From assembly GCA_025504975.1 (NCBI GenBank), contig JANUWI010000002.1, positions 1,736,001 to 1,800,000 of the forward strand: a stretch of DNA of 64,000 bases. The letters are read 5' to 3'. This stretch comes from Plenodomus lindquistii. Lineage: Eukaryota; Ascomycota; Dothideomycetes; Pleosporales; Leptosphaeriaceae. This document shows, in pieces, positions 55,052 to 64,000 of the stretch (position 1 is the first letter of the stretch; each line of letters begins with the position of its first letter). The position numbers were made by a program, and so were the translations under genes. Under the pieces are notes generated by a model. That model did not search any database. It was given only the letters and a program-made list of their open reading frames with translations, and had not been told where the DNA came from.

Positions 55052-56382
55052 GGACAACCCCACGCAGGCGCACTATCTGGGGCAGCGCACGTCATGCTCG
55101 GTGAATTGAGAAAATGGTGCGGCGCGTGTCCCTGGGCTTACGTCGTGGTTTGCTGCATGACATGCTGCGGCATTACTGCGAGACAGACACGTGTGCTGGG
55201 CATGGTTTCTTCTTCACACTCGAAATGATGCCCCTCATGTCGCCGTATATGTGCCCCTCAACCCTAGGGAGTGGGTGCAGCGGGCGGGATGGCGAAGTCG
55301 GAGCTTATGATAGCGTTGGGACCCCGCTACGCGATAACACCAATCGCTGTCGAGCAGACCAGCGCATGGAGGGCTGGATGGAGACCGAGACATGGGCGGC
55401 GATATGGGTCTCGGCTGCGAACGGAGCGAAGGGAGCTGTCTCAGTGCAGCGCATGGCGACAGTATCCGGCGGATGGAAGCTGGAGACTCTATTCACGCGG
55501 CGATAATGATGATGATGTTGCTGGCAGCGACGCAACAGGACAATATCGACATCATGATTGCAGACAGGCACCAGATTGCCCTGCTTTGGGAGATAGCGCA
55601 GGGCGCTGCTGATCGAAGGGTCTTTGGTCCATGACGCCGGGAATGCAGGCTCCAGGTGTACCGTGTGGCTGTCGTCGAGAGGTCAGCTGGCCTGCAGCCA
55701 ATCAGCGTGCCGGCATCGCCACGAGCCGTAGCTTCCCGTGGTTGTCAGATGCACCTGCGTTCCAAGGTTTCCAGCTGCTTCGGAATCGGGATCGCTCTTA
55801 TCATGGACCGTGACTTCGCCTGACTCTTCTCGCAGTCACTGCCCACACAACGAATATTCACCTTGGATCACGATATAAACTCACCTGCTGTTTGCTGTCG
55901 CGGTTACTCCTTTACGACTCTCGCCTTTAGACGCGTCTGCCGCTTTGATCTTCCCGTGCTCCTCGCTGATCCCATCGCCGATCGCCAGGCCTCTCGGAAC
56001 AACGCAAGCGACTGCTGCACCCTGCCCTCACCGACAGTGCCGCCAACAACAAACAAAATCGCCCTGCAAGCTGCCTGGTACAAGTCGCGTTGGACAGCTC
56101 TATCACCGCCTCTGATCTTATCGCCATAGCTGTTGTGTTGTCTGCACAGTCGTCACTTCGTCTCATCTACTGTCGGCTGAGTAATATCAGGTACGTTCAA
56201 ACTCCGAAAGACATGTCGATGCACTGCGAAGTCTGTAGTGCAATGTTTTGATCTCTGCAACCGCAGCACTGGAACCATACTGACCTGGGCAGTCCTCCAG
56301 TCTCTATACCCTCACACAAAGCCGTACACCACTCACCTCCTTTCTGACTCACGTCGCAAACCTTGTATCCAACCTGTCCAAC
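55052..56382. other. intergenic, STB3 upstream/leader
   Basis: 1.3 kb between TOP3 and STB3. The second half is C/T-rich with repeated short upstream ATGs, compatible with a long leader. No gene is supported. Confidence 0.5.
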
Positions 56383-57540
56383 ATGGCTGCCATCGCCCAC
56401 CCGGTCTCTAACATTGCCGTGGCATTTGGGCGCATGCAAGATGGCGGCCATGCTTCCTCGAACCGCACCCTACCAACGCCCCCAAGCTCCATCTCGCCCA
56501 CGCTTCCTGCCCACAAGCGAGGCCCGATACCCGCCATGGGGCGTCTGTCTACACCAGAAGAGGAGACCATGGACATAGACTTGCAGGACGCGGTCGAGCA
56601 TGCTGCGGCGCAGGACCAGCCCTCTGCGCTGTCCAAGGAGGCGCTAGCAGGCCTGGATGCAACGCGCCAGATTACCGCGCTGATGCTGGCTAGGAACTAC
56701 CTGCCAGAGATCATCGTCGGACACGGTGCGATGCCCATCCGCGAGATGATGGCGCATCTGACTCAGTCGGTACCGGGTTTCTCAGGACTGCCACCTGCCA
56801 AGGCGAGGAGGCTGGTCGTTGCTGCGCTGGAACATCGCGCTGGTGGCGGCTTGCACGGCGAGATCAAGTTCGAGAAGGTCGGCTGGGGACGTTGGAGCGT
56901 TGCTGGCTCGACCGCACAGGCACAAGGCATGCCCATAGGCTCCTCTCGCACTGGCAACGGACAGACACCTCCGGCCGGCGTAAATCGCACTCGGGGCAGC
57001 CTTCAAATGCCCAAGGTGCGCAACACGCGCGACGTTTATTCGGGCAGCTGGAACGCTGGCTCGTGGTCGCCGCACCGACAGGACGATGATGAGGAAATGG
57101 CGGACAATATGTCGCTAGACGGCTCCGAAGGCAGCACCGAATCGGAATCGGGTTCGGACATGGACCTAGAAGCAGATTTGAATGATGACACGGACGAAGA
57201 GGACTGGGCTGCGCTGGGACCGGACGCGCTTCGCGAACCCCGCCACGGACCGCGCCGTGAAAATCGTGATTACAATTATCTAAGCCGAACACAGACGAGC
57301 AACCCACATTACCGGAGTGTCTCCGCCCAGGCCCACTCTCTACCTCACGGATACAATACCGTCGCTGCAATGCGTCCCGCCTGTAACAGGCACCTTACTG
57401 TTCCTTCTGCATCCCGTGGCAATCACGCCGTGAACGCGGGCCATTCTCCTATTACTGCCTTCACTGGAACATCTGGCGTCACCAGCTCTGGAGCTGAGCG
57501 CGATGCCATTGAAGCTCTCATTGCTATGGGCTCCATGTAA
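56383..57540 (+). CDS. STB3: Stb3-type transcription factor (Sin3-binding, RRPE-binding)
   Basis: Nuclear DNA-binding protein. Yeast Stb3 binds ribosomal RNA processing elements and, with Sin3/Rpd3, represses ribosome-biogenesis genes under poor nutrients. Intronless, 385 aa. The Stb3 domain (about 90-180) is complete: MLARNYLPEIIVGHGAMPIR, then EMMAHLTQSVPGFSGLPPAK, ARRLVVAALE, and GGGLHGEIKFEKVGWGRW. A disordered region follows with an acidic block near 230-285 (DDDEEMADNMSLDG, DLEADLNDDTDEEDWAALG). A conserved-looking short end is AERDAIEALIAMGSM. The N-terminal 60 residues are Pro/Ser/Thr-rich. The start is the first ATG after a long pyrimidine-rich leader. Opposite-strand frames are shadows. 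Confidence 0.87.
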   Translation: MAAIAHPVSNIAVAFGRMQDGGHASSNRTLPTPPSSISPTLPAHKRGPIPAMGRLSTPEEETMDIDLQDAVEHAAAQDQPSALSKEALAGLDATRQITALMLARNYLPEIIVGHGAMPIREMMAHLTQSVPGFSGLPPAKARRLVVAALEHRAGGGLHGEIKFEKVGWGRWSVAGSTAQAQGMPIGSSRTGNGQTPPAGVNRTRGSLQMPKVRNTRDVYSGSWNAGSWSPHRQDDDEEMADNMSLDGSEGSTESESGSDMDLEADLNDDTDEEDWAALGPDALREPRHGPRRENRDYNYLSRTQTSNPHYRSVSAQAHSLPHGYNTVAAMRPACNRHLTVPSASRGNHAVNAGHSPITAFTGTSGVTSSGAERDAIEALIAMGSM

Positions 57541-59894
57541 ATTCCCTCTTCGCTTACCTTCTCTTCGCTCGGCGTGCAGCTATACCAATACTCGCCTAGA
57601 GCCGTTACACACTTATCAACATCAACATACATTGGACAGGCTTTTGTTTTCAACAACGCATCTTGACAAGCGCTTGGAAAGCGCGTTTATTTGGCTTTAG
57701 AGTATCGGGGTCACGTTGGCATACACACACTAATCCCGCTACCGCATGGTCCTGGTATGCGAGCGGGAGCGATCCGTCAAGTGCTGATGTGGATCATTAT
57801 GGACTTTTTTTTTTTGCCTGATTGACTTGTTTTGTTCATTGGGCACTCACTCCGACACACCTCGATCGACGTCTTCGCTGACAAGTCGACATACACATAT
57901 GTTTTGCAAACATCATCTTGCACTGCACTGATTCTATCTTGCTGCTACTTGCGCGCTTCACTTCGATATTATATTCCCATCTTACCCTTACACACTACCT
58001 TGAGTTTAGAACTCATCTTTGTATATACCCCTCAACACTACACTACAACAACAAGAACAAGAACAACGATACTCTGCTCCGATGGACTAGCTGGCTGGAA
58101 TATGTCGGGCGGAACTGATGTAAGTCATACATGTCAGTTGCCGTAGCAGTAGGTGCATTTAATACTACACACGCATGATGGAAACATTGTGCGTGCTTTT
58201 ATACCACCCACCATCTTTTGTAAGAGGGTTGAATCAGTGTGTTTGGTTTGATGTGTGTACTACGATAGGTCAGGTACGGACGAAAGTGAGCGGAGGACCA
58301 GAACGATATGTGGGATCCAGTGGCCGCGTTAGGGATTTGGAAATAGCAGACGCATCGAGGCCCCATAACGTATTGAGACTGGTTGGAAAGTATTATGCTT
58401 GTAATCTTTTAGTTGAATAGCGCACATTGTTGAGGGTTAGCATTCAAGACAACGGGTCAACACTAGCATGACTCAAGAGCAGTGTCAAGGAGACGACACG
58501 AAGTATGGCTCCTAAATCGCCGATGTCAAGGTTCCCAGTGTGTTTATCCTATTTCAATACTCTCCCGGGGAGTACTCGCAGTTCCATAGTTAGCAAGGAG
58601 GTGACCTAGAAGATTGAGCTGCAATCCAGTAGGTAACCCGCGAACCATGACGGAGATGCAGCCATCGGTGCCATTTTTGTGAAGAGGTAATAGTGGTCCA
58701 AGAGGGCAGGCCTTGAGAAGGTCGCAAGCGGGCTTTTGTACATACATGATCGCTGGCTAATGGTGGTAAGTGCAAACGCACAGTCACAAGAATTTGCTTT
58801 TACACTGTGAAAATCACGCATACGTATGTTGGCAGTTCCATCCAACTTGTTAGGAATATATCTACAGATACCGCGCCAGTATCGCTTGTACCTAGTGGCT
58901 GAATTTATGTCACTCCCGAAAACGATTCGCATGCATCTTTCGAACGAGCTGTACGAAGCTATGTCATACAAGTGGAAGAAGTAAGTGTACATGAGTTTAC
59001 CAGCGGAGCTGCTAAACTCCAGCACCAGCAATCGCATCAACAAGGCACTGCCTAATTATTATCTCACATTCGCACTCAGCCTGGTTGACTAACGAGCTCC
59101 AAGCGCGACGTCCACGAGGTTCCGGTTTCGAGTTTGGGGAGATTGTGGAAAGGTATCCTATGTGATCAGTGAGGCCCCAGTGACTCTGATCATCGATCGG
59201 CTCCCGCGTCGTAAGATTATGGCCAAGCGCTATAAGCTGAAGTTCAGCAGGGCAATTTCGACCATGAGTGGGACGTTGCGTCGTCGCTGATAGCGTTGCC
59301 ATGATTCATTGTTCGCACGGAGGTTGTGACTTGTTAAACCCACGGTGAAATAGTCAAAAGGTTTATGTGGTCAAGATGAGCAGGATGAACGGCTTCAGAA
59401 TTGAATAATGTGATTAGATTTTAAAGTTTAGAACTGATAGTTAGCAGTGCATAACGCCATAGCAATCGTTTGCTCCCTAACACCCAGCTTCTCAGCCCTA
59501 CACCCTAAAAACCCCCGACAAACCATCATCACCACGCCGTACAGACCAAAAAAAACCAATTAGTCTCTATCCCATACATTCAACCCACCACTGCAAACAC
59601 TTTCCACTCAATCAGTCTTAGCATTACCATTCCTAACACAATACAATACAACTACAAAAAAAAGACTAGGGTATCATCTCGCAACTTTCAACAAAAAAAC
59701 ATACACATACGCCGACGCCATACCATGACATCATCTCTCGATCCCATATGCCAACCTCCCCTACCCTTGCAACAGAGTATTCTATACACCATACAAGCGA
59801 CCTCAACTCAATCATACACCCCACCCAAAACACCATCAGACAACACATACTCCCCCTCCGACCACCCAACCCGTCCACTATCGTACTTCCAATT
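57541..59894. other. 2.35-kb gene-free region
   Basis: Convergent 3' flanks of STB3 and the 978-aa gene. The first 300 nt are probably STB3 3' UTR with a strong hairpin and a poly-T run near 57806. A 145-codon minus frame at 58606..59043 starts at TTG and is not supported. AC-rich simple sequence occurs at about 59500-59850. Confidence 0.5.
57735..57767 (+). other. 33-nt stem-loop in STB3 3' flank
   Basis: CCCGCT then CGCAT pair with ATGCG then AGCGGG, leaving a two-base bulge (AC) and a nine-base loop (GGTCCTGGT). It lies 195 nt after the STB3 stop. Eleven base pairs, mostly GC, make it stable in RNA. It could be a 3' UTR element, or chance. Confidence 0.55.
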
Positions 59895-62831
59895 CTACTG
59901 GAAACTCAATTCGTCCTCGCTATCTGCCTCGCTATCTGCAACAACATCAACACTGTGCTTGGCTGTCCACCAATTCCTTCGTATCTTGGGCTGCTGTGCG
60001 GAGGATTTGCGGGTGCGACGCTGACGCTGGATACGTGACTGGGGGCGTTGGGGTGTTTTACCGAGTTCATCGGGGTCGTCTTGGTCGGTGTCGTTTTCCG
60101 TCTCGATGATGGGGGCTTGGTAGGATTGACGGCGTGAGGGTTGTCGGCGGAGAGATGTTCGTGATGGGTTGTGTGGCTGCGGTGGAGGCGAGGAGGTATC
60201 TGATTCTTCTTCGTTGCTGTCACCGTCCTGATTGTTATCGGAAGATGAAGAGTCTTCCATTTCGCTGTCGTCCACAGAATCGGGCTCGGCGTAGGTAGGT
60301 CGCTTGATGTTGCGCAGTCCGCTTTCGAGCGATCGTCTTGAGCGCTGCGTTTGGAACCGTGAAGTAAGTGTCCTGAGCTCCTTCTTTGAGCGGCGGGATC
60401 GACGGGGTGCACCCTCCTCTCTTTCTTCTGGTATTTCTTCGTCTTCGGCAGCGTCGGGCTGTATTGGGTAGAATACAATCGGGGGACTTTTGGGAGGCGT
60501 CAATTGTAACCGTTTTGATGGAATGAGCACCATAGGCGAAGAAGCACGCGTGCGTTTACCCAGTGATGAAGTTGACATCCGGGAAGCCTTCTTTATGGGT
60601 GATGACTGAGGATCCGCATCTTCATCGTCGTCAAGATCGAAAGCTGTAGTCTCCCATACTGAGTCCTTGCTTGCACTCGGCAGTATACATTCAATCCCAG
60701 ATTGGTCTCCTGTCTCATCGTCCGATTGAACAGGCGTAGGTAGCAGGACCAGTGCTCGAAGAGGCTTCCTCGCTTGGCGCTTTGAATTCTGTTTCGCAAA
60801 CGGCGTGCAAGCCACCCACTCGCCGATCCCTTCTTCCCACTTGAAGCCGCCACCCACAGTAGGTGGCGCATCTTTCTCGGGCGACTGGACGATGACGACA
60901 CGCCCTTGAGTCCGCATAGTTTCTTCGATGCTACGAGCGAAGACCATGTGTTCAACATCTCCTGTGCCATAGGCAAATTCCATTGCAGACTCCAGCGCAA
61001 TACGTTTCAACGTCCACAGCTTGTGAGGAAGTCGGAAGCCTGACGTAGACATTAACGCAGCGACCAGGCGCTGTATCTGGTCAAAGCCATCGTCTTGCCA
61101 TATTCGCCCAGTGCCACGCGCTACTGAAGCGACAAGTGATGGCAGCCCAGCGAGAACAGATGCGAAGTTGACGCCCTTGATATTGAATTGTGTAGCTGTC
61201 CAGTTGATGACCCGGCTTATGTATGATGTGCGTATTGGTGTCTCCGATGGGCCGCTGCACCCTTCGATGTGAATGAGTGCACACGCGAAACTGACTGAGA
61301 GCGCTCGTCGTGCAAAAACCTGAAGATCCTCCACATCGGCATCCAACAACTTCACTTCATCGTGGAAGTCGTCTCGCACTGACATTGCAATAACGATAGC
61401 ATCTACAGCCCGTGTGATCCGTTGCGCCACAAGCCTTCCAGCAGGATCCTCACGATTGTTGCTGACGAGGACTATGCTACAAAGCACTGTGAGAAGACTT
61501 GAAAAGGTTGTGTTAAGCGCCAGGCGAAGCTCTTCTCGAGATGATGGCACGAATCTCCGCGAGGTCGCGCCCGTAATCTCATCCTCAAGCAACCGAACAT
61601 CTGGTAGACCGACGCTCGCTAGTGTGACAGTCTCCATGAACTGGTAGGCTTGATTGAGTGTGCGATAGTCGTTTTCAGAGATAGTACGAACTAGTCGATC
61701 CCATAATGAACGCATGCATTCAGTTGCCAGCCACTCAAGTGGTAGAAGCTCCAGGGCGACCATGTATTCGAGGAGGTCGTATAGAAGACGATAACGGCCG
61801 GTGCGCTCCACGAAGCCGTGGAAGAGGGCGAGGTATGGCTGCCTTTGCGTGTCGAATAGGTCTACTTTGATGTATGCGGGCATCGACAACGGCTCCATCA
61901 AGGGCACGTATGCCAATAGCAGTCTCTCGGCCTCGTCCCATGCTGAGACGTTCAAGCAATGCGTGACCATTATTGAAAGGCTGTCCAGCCCCAGCACTCC
62001 ATCATTGATCGCATTGCAGAGCAGTGAGGTTGCGTGTGCTCGCACGACTTGCTTGAACGGTCGCCATCCATTTCCTCTATGCTGCTCAAATCGGGCCTCG
62101 AGGTGCTCGTAAATCTCGTTGCTAACGTCGCGATCTTCACTTTCTTCTTCCTCTTGCAGCTTGTCCATTTTTGCAAAGTGCTCCTCCAGCTCAATGTATG
62201 CGGGTAGTTTGCGCAAGCAAGCACCCATGAGTGATCTTGTGCCCTTCCACCTCTTCTCATTCCCGCTGGCAGTCGCTTGTAGGAGATTTGCATAGGCTTC
62301 CAGCAAGCCTTGAACAAGCTTGTGTAAGTCGGCAGACATGTGATTCGGAGCCTGGAAAAGTTCGACACCAACCAGAAGCGGCCCTTTGTTCTTTCCGTAC
62401 TTCTTCAGCGGCGAAATCTGGGCCATTGGGCTGCTCTGCAACTGCACACCCATCCGTGCAATGAGGGGTGTGAAGGCGATTTCGCCTGGTCGTGCAGCCT
62501 CGCTGACATTTGAAGTTCCACGGTGCAGGCCTGCCACTTTTCTGCCTGCTCGGCCGCCATACGTCCTTTTGCCTGTTGGCTTTGCGCCTGGCTTCCAATC
62601 TGGATCGCTAGCCTTGTCGAAACCTCTGGGCTTGTGCACGGGCCGAGTGAAGTTTGTCGTCTTATGGGGCGATCCTTTGGTCGCAAAAGCGGAGGAGACA
62701 TTTCGTGGCTCGCCGCCCGAGGATCGTGGTCGTTCGAGTTCTTTGCGGAGTTTGGCGAGTTTGGATGAAAGTGGTCGTAGGAGGCGGTTGCATCGCGAAG
62801 TCGTCCATGGTAGGGCGTCGTCTGCCGACAT
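59895..62831 (-). CDS. large hypothetical nuclear-type protein, 978 aa
   Basis: Intronless frame of 979 codons with a true ATG. No family recognised. Residues 1-130 are basic and disordered (RPVHKPRGFDKASD, KRTYGGRAGRKVAG). About 150-640 is a helical-repeat-like region with regular Leu spacing (LHKLVQGLLEAYANLLQ, YRLLYDLLEYMVALELLPLE). From about 690 the chain is disordered, with SP/TP sites (ASSPMVLIPSKRLQLTPPKSP), basic clusters (RRSRRSKKELRTLTSRFQTQ) and long acidic runs (DSVDDSEMEDSSSSDNNQDG). It ends in a distinctive RRNWWTAKHSVDVVADSEAD. Several basic stretches could be nuclear localisation signals. A chromatin or DNA-repair role is inference only. The helical core plus phospho-rich tail also fits a scaffold. 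Confidence 0.75.
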   Translation of the reverse strand: MSADDALPWTTSRCNRLLRPLSSKLAKLRKELERPRSSGGEPRNVSSAFATKGSPHKTTNFTRPVHKPRGFDKASDPDWKPGAKPTGKRTYGGRAGRKVAGLHRGTSNVSEAARPGEIAFTPLIARMGVQLQSSPMAQISPLKKYGKNKGPLLVGVELFQAPNHMSADLHKLVQGLLEAYANLLQATASGNEKRWKGTRSLMGACLRKLPAYIELEEHFAKMDKLQEEEESEDRDVSNEIYEHLEARFEQHRGNGWRPFKQVVRAHATSLLCNAINDGVLGLDSLSIMVTHCLNVSAWDEAERLLLAYVPLMEPLSMPAYIKVDLFDTQRQPYLALFHGFVERTGRYRLLYDLLEYMVALELLPLEWLATECMRSLWDRLVRTISENDYRTLNQAYQFMETVTLASVGLPDVRLLEDEITGATSRRFVPSSREELRLALNTTFSSLLTVLCSIVLVSNNREDPAGRLVAQRITRAVDAIVIAMSVRDDFHDEVKLLDADVEDLQVFARRALSVSFACALIHIEGCSGPSETPIRTSYISRVINWTATQFNIKGVNFASVLAGLPSLVASVARGTGRIWQDDGFDQIQRLVAALMSTSGFRLPHKLWTLKRIALESAMEFAYGTGDVEHMVFARSIEETMRTQGRVVIVQSPEKDAPPTVGGGFKWEEGIGEWVACTPFAKQNSKRQARKPLRALVLLPTPVQSDDETGDQSGIECILPSASKDSVWETTAFDLDDDEDADPQSSPIKKASRMSTSSLGKRTRASSPMVLIPSKRLQLTPPKSPPIVFYPIQPDAAEDEEIPEEREEGAPRRSRRSKKELRTLTSRFQTQRSRRSLESGLRNIKRPTYAEPDSVDDSEMEDSSSSDNNQDGDSNEEESDTSSPPPQPHNPSRTSLRRQPSRRQSYQAPIIETENDTDQDDPDELGKTPQRPQSRIQRQRRTRKSSAQQPKIRRNWWTAKHSVDVVADSEADSEDELSFQ

Positions 62832-64000
62832 GGTTGCGTAATTATGTTTGCTTAATACATGAGGTATTCGATAGAGGTATGTCTGTTGGTGAAGGATGTT
62901 TGCGCACTGCGGCGTGCTTCAGCTTGTCGTCGAGGCGTGCACGTTTGGTGTTCTTTGTTGACCAACATCGGTTGTCGGTGTTACGGGCCTTGGCGTGCAC
63001 GCGTGCACTCAGCGTGTCACCGCCAGCCGGTTCGGGTATAGCGCATTATTGAGTCCCCTTAAGGATACTCTACAAGAGCACCCTCTAGAGTAGCGAGGGA
63101 CAAACAGATGCATCAGGGATAGCTTGAGGAGATTTTCAATCTTGCGTAGTCTGAGTATCTGTTGTTAGACATCACCGCGTTGTCATGGCTCCGGTAGATA
63201 CGGATCACTGGACCCAGACAACAATAAATGCTGGCTTGCATGCTCATCCTTGAGTTGCAAACAGGAAATGAGGTAAAGCAGTTCCATGACTTGGTGATAA
63301 TTACGTGTTACCGTCGCCGCGAGCAGAACCTGGGCGCGTCGTGAGGCATGTCCTCGTCTTTCTCGTATGACCTATACTTCCGCCAGGGGCACTCAATAAT
63401 GTAGAAAGTGTCTTCTAATCATGCCTCGCGCACGATCATAACGAACTTAGTAGCTCTCCCAAGCTAACCAAATGAGAAGCTGACGTGCAGCTTACCACGC
63501 CTCATTCCTATAGGGCTGACATCTATATTCAGCGTTGGGACCGTAGCAGACTGCTAGCTATACGAGTACGTGTTTGTTTTCCGCCAAATCTTCAAGTGGA
63601 CCGATATGCGACAGACTCATTCCTGGTGGCTACATGTCTTTCCACCCCCGCTCTCATACATACTTCGTGCAACTGCGATATTGTAAGCCAGGAACAACTT
63701 GATTGCGACTCTACTGCGCCGCCATCTTGCATGTTGTTAGCATGGCAATCGCAGGGTCGGTCCGCTCGGGGCAATCAACCATGCACGCCAACTGCGCCAC
63801 CTGTCATGCTACTGGGCCCATAACCGAAATAGCGACAGGCACAGGAACACAAGCCGAGAGATTTGATGCTGCAGATCGGAAATCACGTTTGGGGTATACG
63901 ATCTGCATAGCCTGGACTTAGCAGCATGTGAGAAATGAGCAAAGAAAATCGTGGGTGTATTGACCAAGAGCGACGGACGGCCTTGGTAACGTTCAAAGGG
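62832..64000. other. intergenic to window end
   Basis: Upstream region of the 978-aa gene. Short frames only. No gene supported up to the window edge. Confidence 0.5.

Noticed and set aside
58606..59043. 145-codon minus frame in the STB3/978-aa spacer
   Set aside because: Begins at TTG, is low in protein-like features and shows no family motif.
1..64000. CRISPR arrays, rRNA, intact transposons, biosynthetic backbone genes
   Set aside because: None seen. The sequence is eukaryotic, with only short simple repeats and no transposase, reverse transcriptase, PKS or NRPS motifs recognised in any frame.

Overview
This window is fungal nuclear DNA from a filamentous ascomycete (Pezizomycotina). A Dothideomycete of the Pleosporales type is the best guess, but I cannot prove it from sequence alone. 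The evidence is short GT-AG introns of about 45-110 nt with CTAAC/CTGAC-like branch sites, monocistronic genes on both strands, and typical families: a PTH11-type receptor, an NmrA-like protein, a berberine-bridge-type FAD oxidase, sedolisin, S10 and S8 secreted proteases, a GH28 polygalacturonase, and orthologues of STB3, TOP3, HUT1 and Sec39. Exons were worked out by reading splice sites and checking phase. Exon joins are given in each entry.

Layout. From 0 to 20.6 kb is a compact housekeeping block: HUT1 nucleotide-sugar transporter (3' end off the window), an unknown 223-aa protein, a triple-KH RNA-binding protein, a Zn alcohol dehydrogenase with a 17-nt exon, a yippee-like protein, a TPR-J co-chaperone, an RG-rich protein combining a YwbE-like segment with a zinc finger, a coiled-coil protein, a Sec39-like tethering subunit, an AIG2/GGCT-fold protein and a Pmp3-like peptide. 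From 20.9 to 23.7 kb two SET-domain genes lie in tandem. The second carries an in-frame stop and looks decayed.

From 24 to 51 kb the block is gene-poor and accessory. It holds a secreted polygalacturonase, an orphan 677-aa protein, a HAD phosphatase, a sedolisin (S53), a serine carboxypeptidase (S10, with a damaged splice acceptor), a subtilisin (S8), an NmrA-like protein, a broken GH18 chitinase relic, a PTH11-like 7TM receptor and a secreted FAD oxidase. Gene-free spacers here reach 3.1 kb. The block looks like a nutrient and plant-tissue degradation secretome with decaying members.

From 51 to 64 kb housekeeping genes return: a DUF1295 membrane reductase-like protein divergent from DNA topoisomerase III, the STB3 transcription factor, and a large acidic/basic protein of 978 aa. 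No intact transposon, rRNA, tRNA or CRISPR array was found. The points most worth checking are the decayed SET paralogue, the lost AG acceptor in the carboxypeptidase, the chitinase relic, the YwbE/zinc-finger fusion, an RGG insert inside the topoisomerase core, and a C-rich tract upstream of the KH-domain gene that could serve autoregulation.
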